Under the pieces are notes generated by a model. The model saw only the letters and a program-made list of their open reading frames with translations, ran no database searches and was not told where the DNA came from. 64,000 bases of DNA. It comes from Pandoraea nosoerga. GTDB lineage: Bacteria > Pseudomonadota > Gammaproteobacteria > Burkholderiales > Burkholderiaceae. Positions 62,563 to 64,000 of the stretch are shown piece by piece. Numbering within the stretch: position 1 is the first letter of the stretch; every line of letters starts with the position of its first letter. Position numbers and translations under genes: made by a program. The stretch spans positions 327,263-391,262 of the forward strand of contig NZ_CABPSC010000003.1 in NCBI RefSeq assembly GCF_902459585.1. Direction: 5' to 3'.

Positions 62563-62607
62563 CTTTACCGTCTTTACCGTCTTTACCGTCTTTACCGTCT
62601 TTACCAT
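62563..62607. repeat. 9-bp tandem repeat abutting the tlpA-like start
   Basis: Four perfect CTTTACCGT units (62563-62598) and a fifth partial unit run up to the ATG at 62609. They occupy the place where a ribosome-binding site should be. Confidence 0.85.
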
Positions 62608-62608
62608 C

Positions 62609-63133
62609 ATGGCAAAACGCATTGTGATTCTGTTGCTCCTCGCGCTCGTGGGGTTGGGCGCGGGGTTCTGGTTCGGCCATCGAAGCCAGCAGTCGAGCGG
62701 GGCGACCGACGCCGCCGTCGCGCAGTTGCTGGCGACTCGCCTGCCGGACCTGCGCGGTAATGAACAGGCCGTCTCGCAGTGGCGAGGCAAGACGCTCGTG
62801 GTCAACTTTTGGGCGCCGTGGTGCGGCCCGTGCGTGGAGGAAATGCCGGACCTGCAGGCCCTTTCCACGGAATACGGCAGCAAAAACGTGCAATTTGTGG
62901 GGATTGGCATCGATTCGGCGCAGAACATGATCGCTTTCGAGCAGAAGGTGAAGGTCGACTACCCACTGCTGGTGGCCGGCTACGCAGGCACCGATCTGGC
63001 GCGCGCGCTGGGCAACAAGGCCGGCGCGCTGCCCTTCACGGTCGTGGTGGACGCTCAGGGCCGTCTGCACTACGAGAAGCTCGGCCGAATCACGCCGGAC
63101 GAGGTGCGCACGGCGCTCCGGCCGCTGATCTGA
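62609..63133 (+). CDS. TlpA-like membrane-anchored thioredoxin
   Basis: A 174-residue thiol-disulphide protein. An N-terminal uncleaved hydrophobic helix (residues 5-22) anchors it in the inner membrane, with the thioredoxin fold outside. The CxxC active site is C72-G-P-C75 in VVNFWAPWCGPCVEEMPDL, and the cis-Pro region is KAGALPFTVVVDAQG. TlpA-like reductases supply electrons to periplasmic proteins such as cytochrome-assembly factors. The ATG at 62609 is preceded directly by 9-bp CTTTACCGT repeats with no visible ribosome-binding site. The frame stays open upstream through the repeats, so an earlier start is conceivable. Confidence 0.9.
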   Translation: MAKRIVILLLLALVGLGAGFWFGHRSQQSSGATDAAVAQLLATRLPDLRGNEQAVSQWRGKTLVVNFWAPWCGPCVEEMPDLQALSTEYGSKNVQFVGIGIDSAQNMIAFEQKVKVDYPLLVAGYAGTDLARALGNKAGALPFTVVVDAQGRLHYEKLGRITPDEVRTALRPLI

Positions 63134-63298
63134 CCCCGTCGATCTGCATAGCCGCGCACGGCCAACGGGCGCCCTCGAAGCCTGACATTGCGGGAACCCC
63201 TGCCGAAGCCGGCCGGCGCGGGCCGTTTTTCGCCCCACTGGACAAAATCGACCAACTGGCGTTTAATTGCGCCCAATTTCGGGAAATTTGATTCGCCA

Positions 63299-63745
63299 AT
63301 GCCTCACCGCATTCTCGTGCTCCACGGCCCCAACCTGAACCTGCTCGGCACTCGCGAGCCGGAGGTGTACGGTCGCACGACGCTGGTGGACATCGACCAG
63401 GCCCTGGAGGCTCACGCCCAGGCGGCCGGTGCGCAGGTGGCGACATTCCAGAGTAATCACGAAGGTGCCCTGGTTGACCGGATTCAGGCGGCGCGCGGTG
63501 AGTCGATCGACTTCATCGTCATCAACCCGGCGGCCTACACCCATACCAGTGTGGCCATCCGCGACGCGCTGTCCGGCGTCGGCATCCCGTTCGTCGAGGT
63601 TCATCTCTCGAACGTTCATGCGCGCGAAGCCTTCCGGCATCACTCGTACCTTTCCGACATTGCGCAAGGCGTGATCTGCGGCCTGGGCTGGCGCGGCTAC
63701 GTCTACGCACTCGATTTTGCCCTGCGGCGCCTCGCCGGCGGGTAG
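63299..63745 (+). CDS. aroQ: 3-Dehydroquinate dehydratase, type II
   Basis: A 148-residue dodecameric dehydratase in the shikimate pathway. The signature [20 protein letters not shown] includes the catalytic Arg and Tyr, and [20 protein letters not shown] the remaining active-site residues. The ATG at 63299 gives [11 protein letters not shown]. It precedes accB, and aroQ-accB-accC is a widespread order. An 8-bp GC hairpin (63769-63787) lies in the spacer. Confidence 0.97.
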   Translation: MPHRILVLHGPNLNLLGTREPEVYGRTTLVDIDQALEAHAQAAGAQVATFQSNHEGALVDRIQAARGESIDFIVINPAAYTHTSVAIRDALSGVGIPFVEVHLSNVHAREAFRHHSYLSDIAQGVICGLGWRGYVYALDFALRRLAGG

Positions 63746-63768
63746 TCCTTTCATCCCCTATCTTCCCT

Positions 63769-63787
63769 CGCGGGGCGTTGCCCCGCG
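63769..63787 (+). promoter_or_regulatory. GC-rich hairpin upstream of accB
   Basis: A perfect 8-bp stem (CGCGGGGC with its complement) and a 3-base loop, 13 bases before the AAGGAG of accB. No T run follows, so it is more likely a leader or mRNA-processing structure than a terminator. Confidence 0.4.
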
Positions 63788-63814
63788 TCGACACCGAATC
63801 AAGGAGCTTCCTTC

Positions 63815-64000
63815 ATGGATTTGCGCAAACTCAAGACGTTGATCGACCTCGTGGCCGAATCGGGTATTTCCGAACTCGAAGTCACCGAAGGCGAGGGCAA
63901 GGTCCGCATCGTCAAGGCGCCGCCGCAGGTGATCGCCGCGCCGGTGCAGATGGCCATGCCGGCCGCCGCGCCGCAGGCCGCCGCGCCGGCGCCCGCAGCC
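63815..64000 (+). CDS. accB: Biotin carboxyl carrier protein of acetyl-CoA carboxylase, 5' part (cut by window end)
   Basis: The first 62 codons of the biotin carrier that shuttles carboxylate between biotin carboxylase and carboxyltransferase. The N-terminus [20 protein letters not shown] followed by TEGEGKVRI is typical, and the Ala/Pro-rich linker begins before the window end ([12 protein letters not shown]). The biotinyl domain lies beyond the window. An AAGGAG at 63801-63806 sits eight bases before the ATG. accC would be expected next. Confidence 0.95.
   Translation, partial: MDLRKLKTLIDLVAESGISELEVTEGEGKVRIVKAPPQVIAAPVQMAMPAAAPQAAAPAPAA

Noticed and set aside
62430-62607. Possible CRISPR-like array
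   Set aside because: Repeats are 9-10 bases and directly abutting with no spacers, and no cas genes are present.

Overview
The window is chromosomal DNA from a GC-rich betaproteobacterium. Gene orders such as ybeY-corC-lnt-glyQ-glyS-gmhB-plsC, lptD-surA-pdxA-rsmA, dusB-fis-purH, leuS-lptE-holA-proA, dapB-bamE/fur and tlpA-aroQ-accB, together with the protein sequences, point to Burkholderiales, most likely Burkholderiaceae and plausibly Pandoraea. The genus is an inference from recognition, not from a search. I see no rRNA, tRNA, insertion sequence, prophage or CRISPR array. Nearly all of the window is tightly packed core genome.

Layout. 1-10031 (+): ybeY (5' end cut off), a ChaC-type cyclotransferase, corC, lnt, glyQ, glyS, gmhB, plsC, a YgjP-like zinc protease and gloA. 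10115-13705: a small accessory block with a Tat-exported sulfatase-like protein and an extended rubredoxin (-), then a DMT-family transporter (+). 13680-19351 (-): the envelope/vitamin operon lptD-surA-pdxA-rsmA. 19515-27357 (+): amgK-murU (cell-wall sugar recycling), pepP, ubiH-like, dusB-fis, purH. 27414-35686 (-): hutD-like, proA, holA, lptE, leuS, dapB, bamE. 35852-37322 (+): fur and an orphan Wzz-like protein. 37420-40471 (-): tkt-gapA. 40669-43776 (+): a spermidine-synthase-like protein, a VOC protein, rsmE and a YidB-like protein. 44066-47653 (-): maeB, then a secreted guanyl-specific ribonuclease with its barstar-like inhibitor. 48051-50119 (+): thiL, pgpA, pncC. 50234-52202 (-): corA and pyrF. 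52539-53411 (+): mscS. 53461-61643 (-): mpl, yqiA, an RNase II-family protein, a TonB-like protein, an LpxO-like hydroxylase, aroE, mtgA. 61763-64000 (+): an unrecognised conserved-looking protein, a TlpA-like thioredoxin, aroQ and the start of accB.

Themes. Envelope biogenesis dominates: LPS export (lptD, lptE), heptose and lipid A enzymes (gmhB, an LpxO-like protein), outer-membrane assembly (bamE, surA), lipoprotein acylation (lnt), peptidoglycan synthesis (mtgA, dapB) and murein recycling (amgK, murU, mpl).

Most interesting points: (i) a beta-clamp-like peptide in the disordered leader of the YgjP-type protease; (ii) the secreted RNase/barstar pair; (iii) an extended rubredoxin; (iv) a sulfatase with a non-canonical formylglycine motif; (v) several 9-12 bp tandem-repeat tracts confined to intergenic spacers, one abutting the start codon of the TlpA-like gene; (vi) long low-complexity tails on BamE and the RNase II-family protein. 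I did not find a clear multi-gene system that I would call new. All starts, motifs and structures were read by eye.
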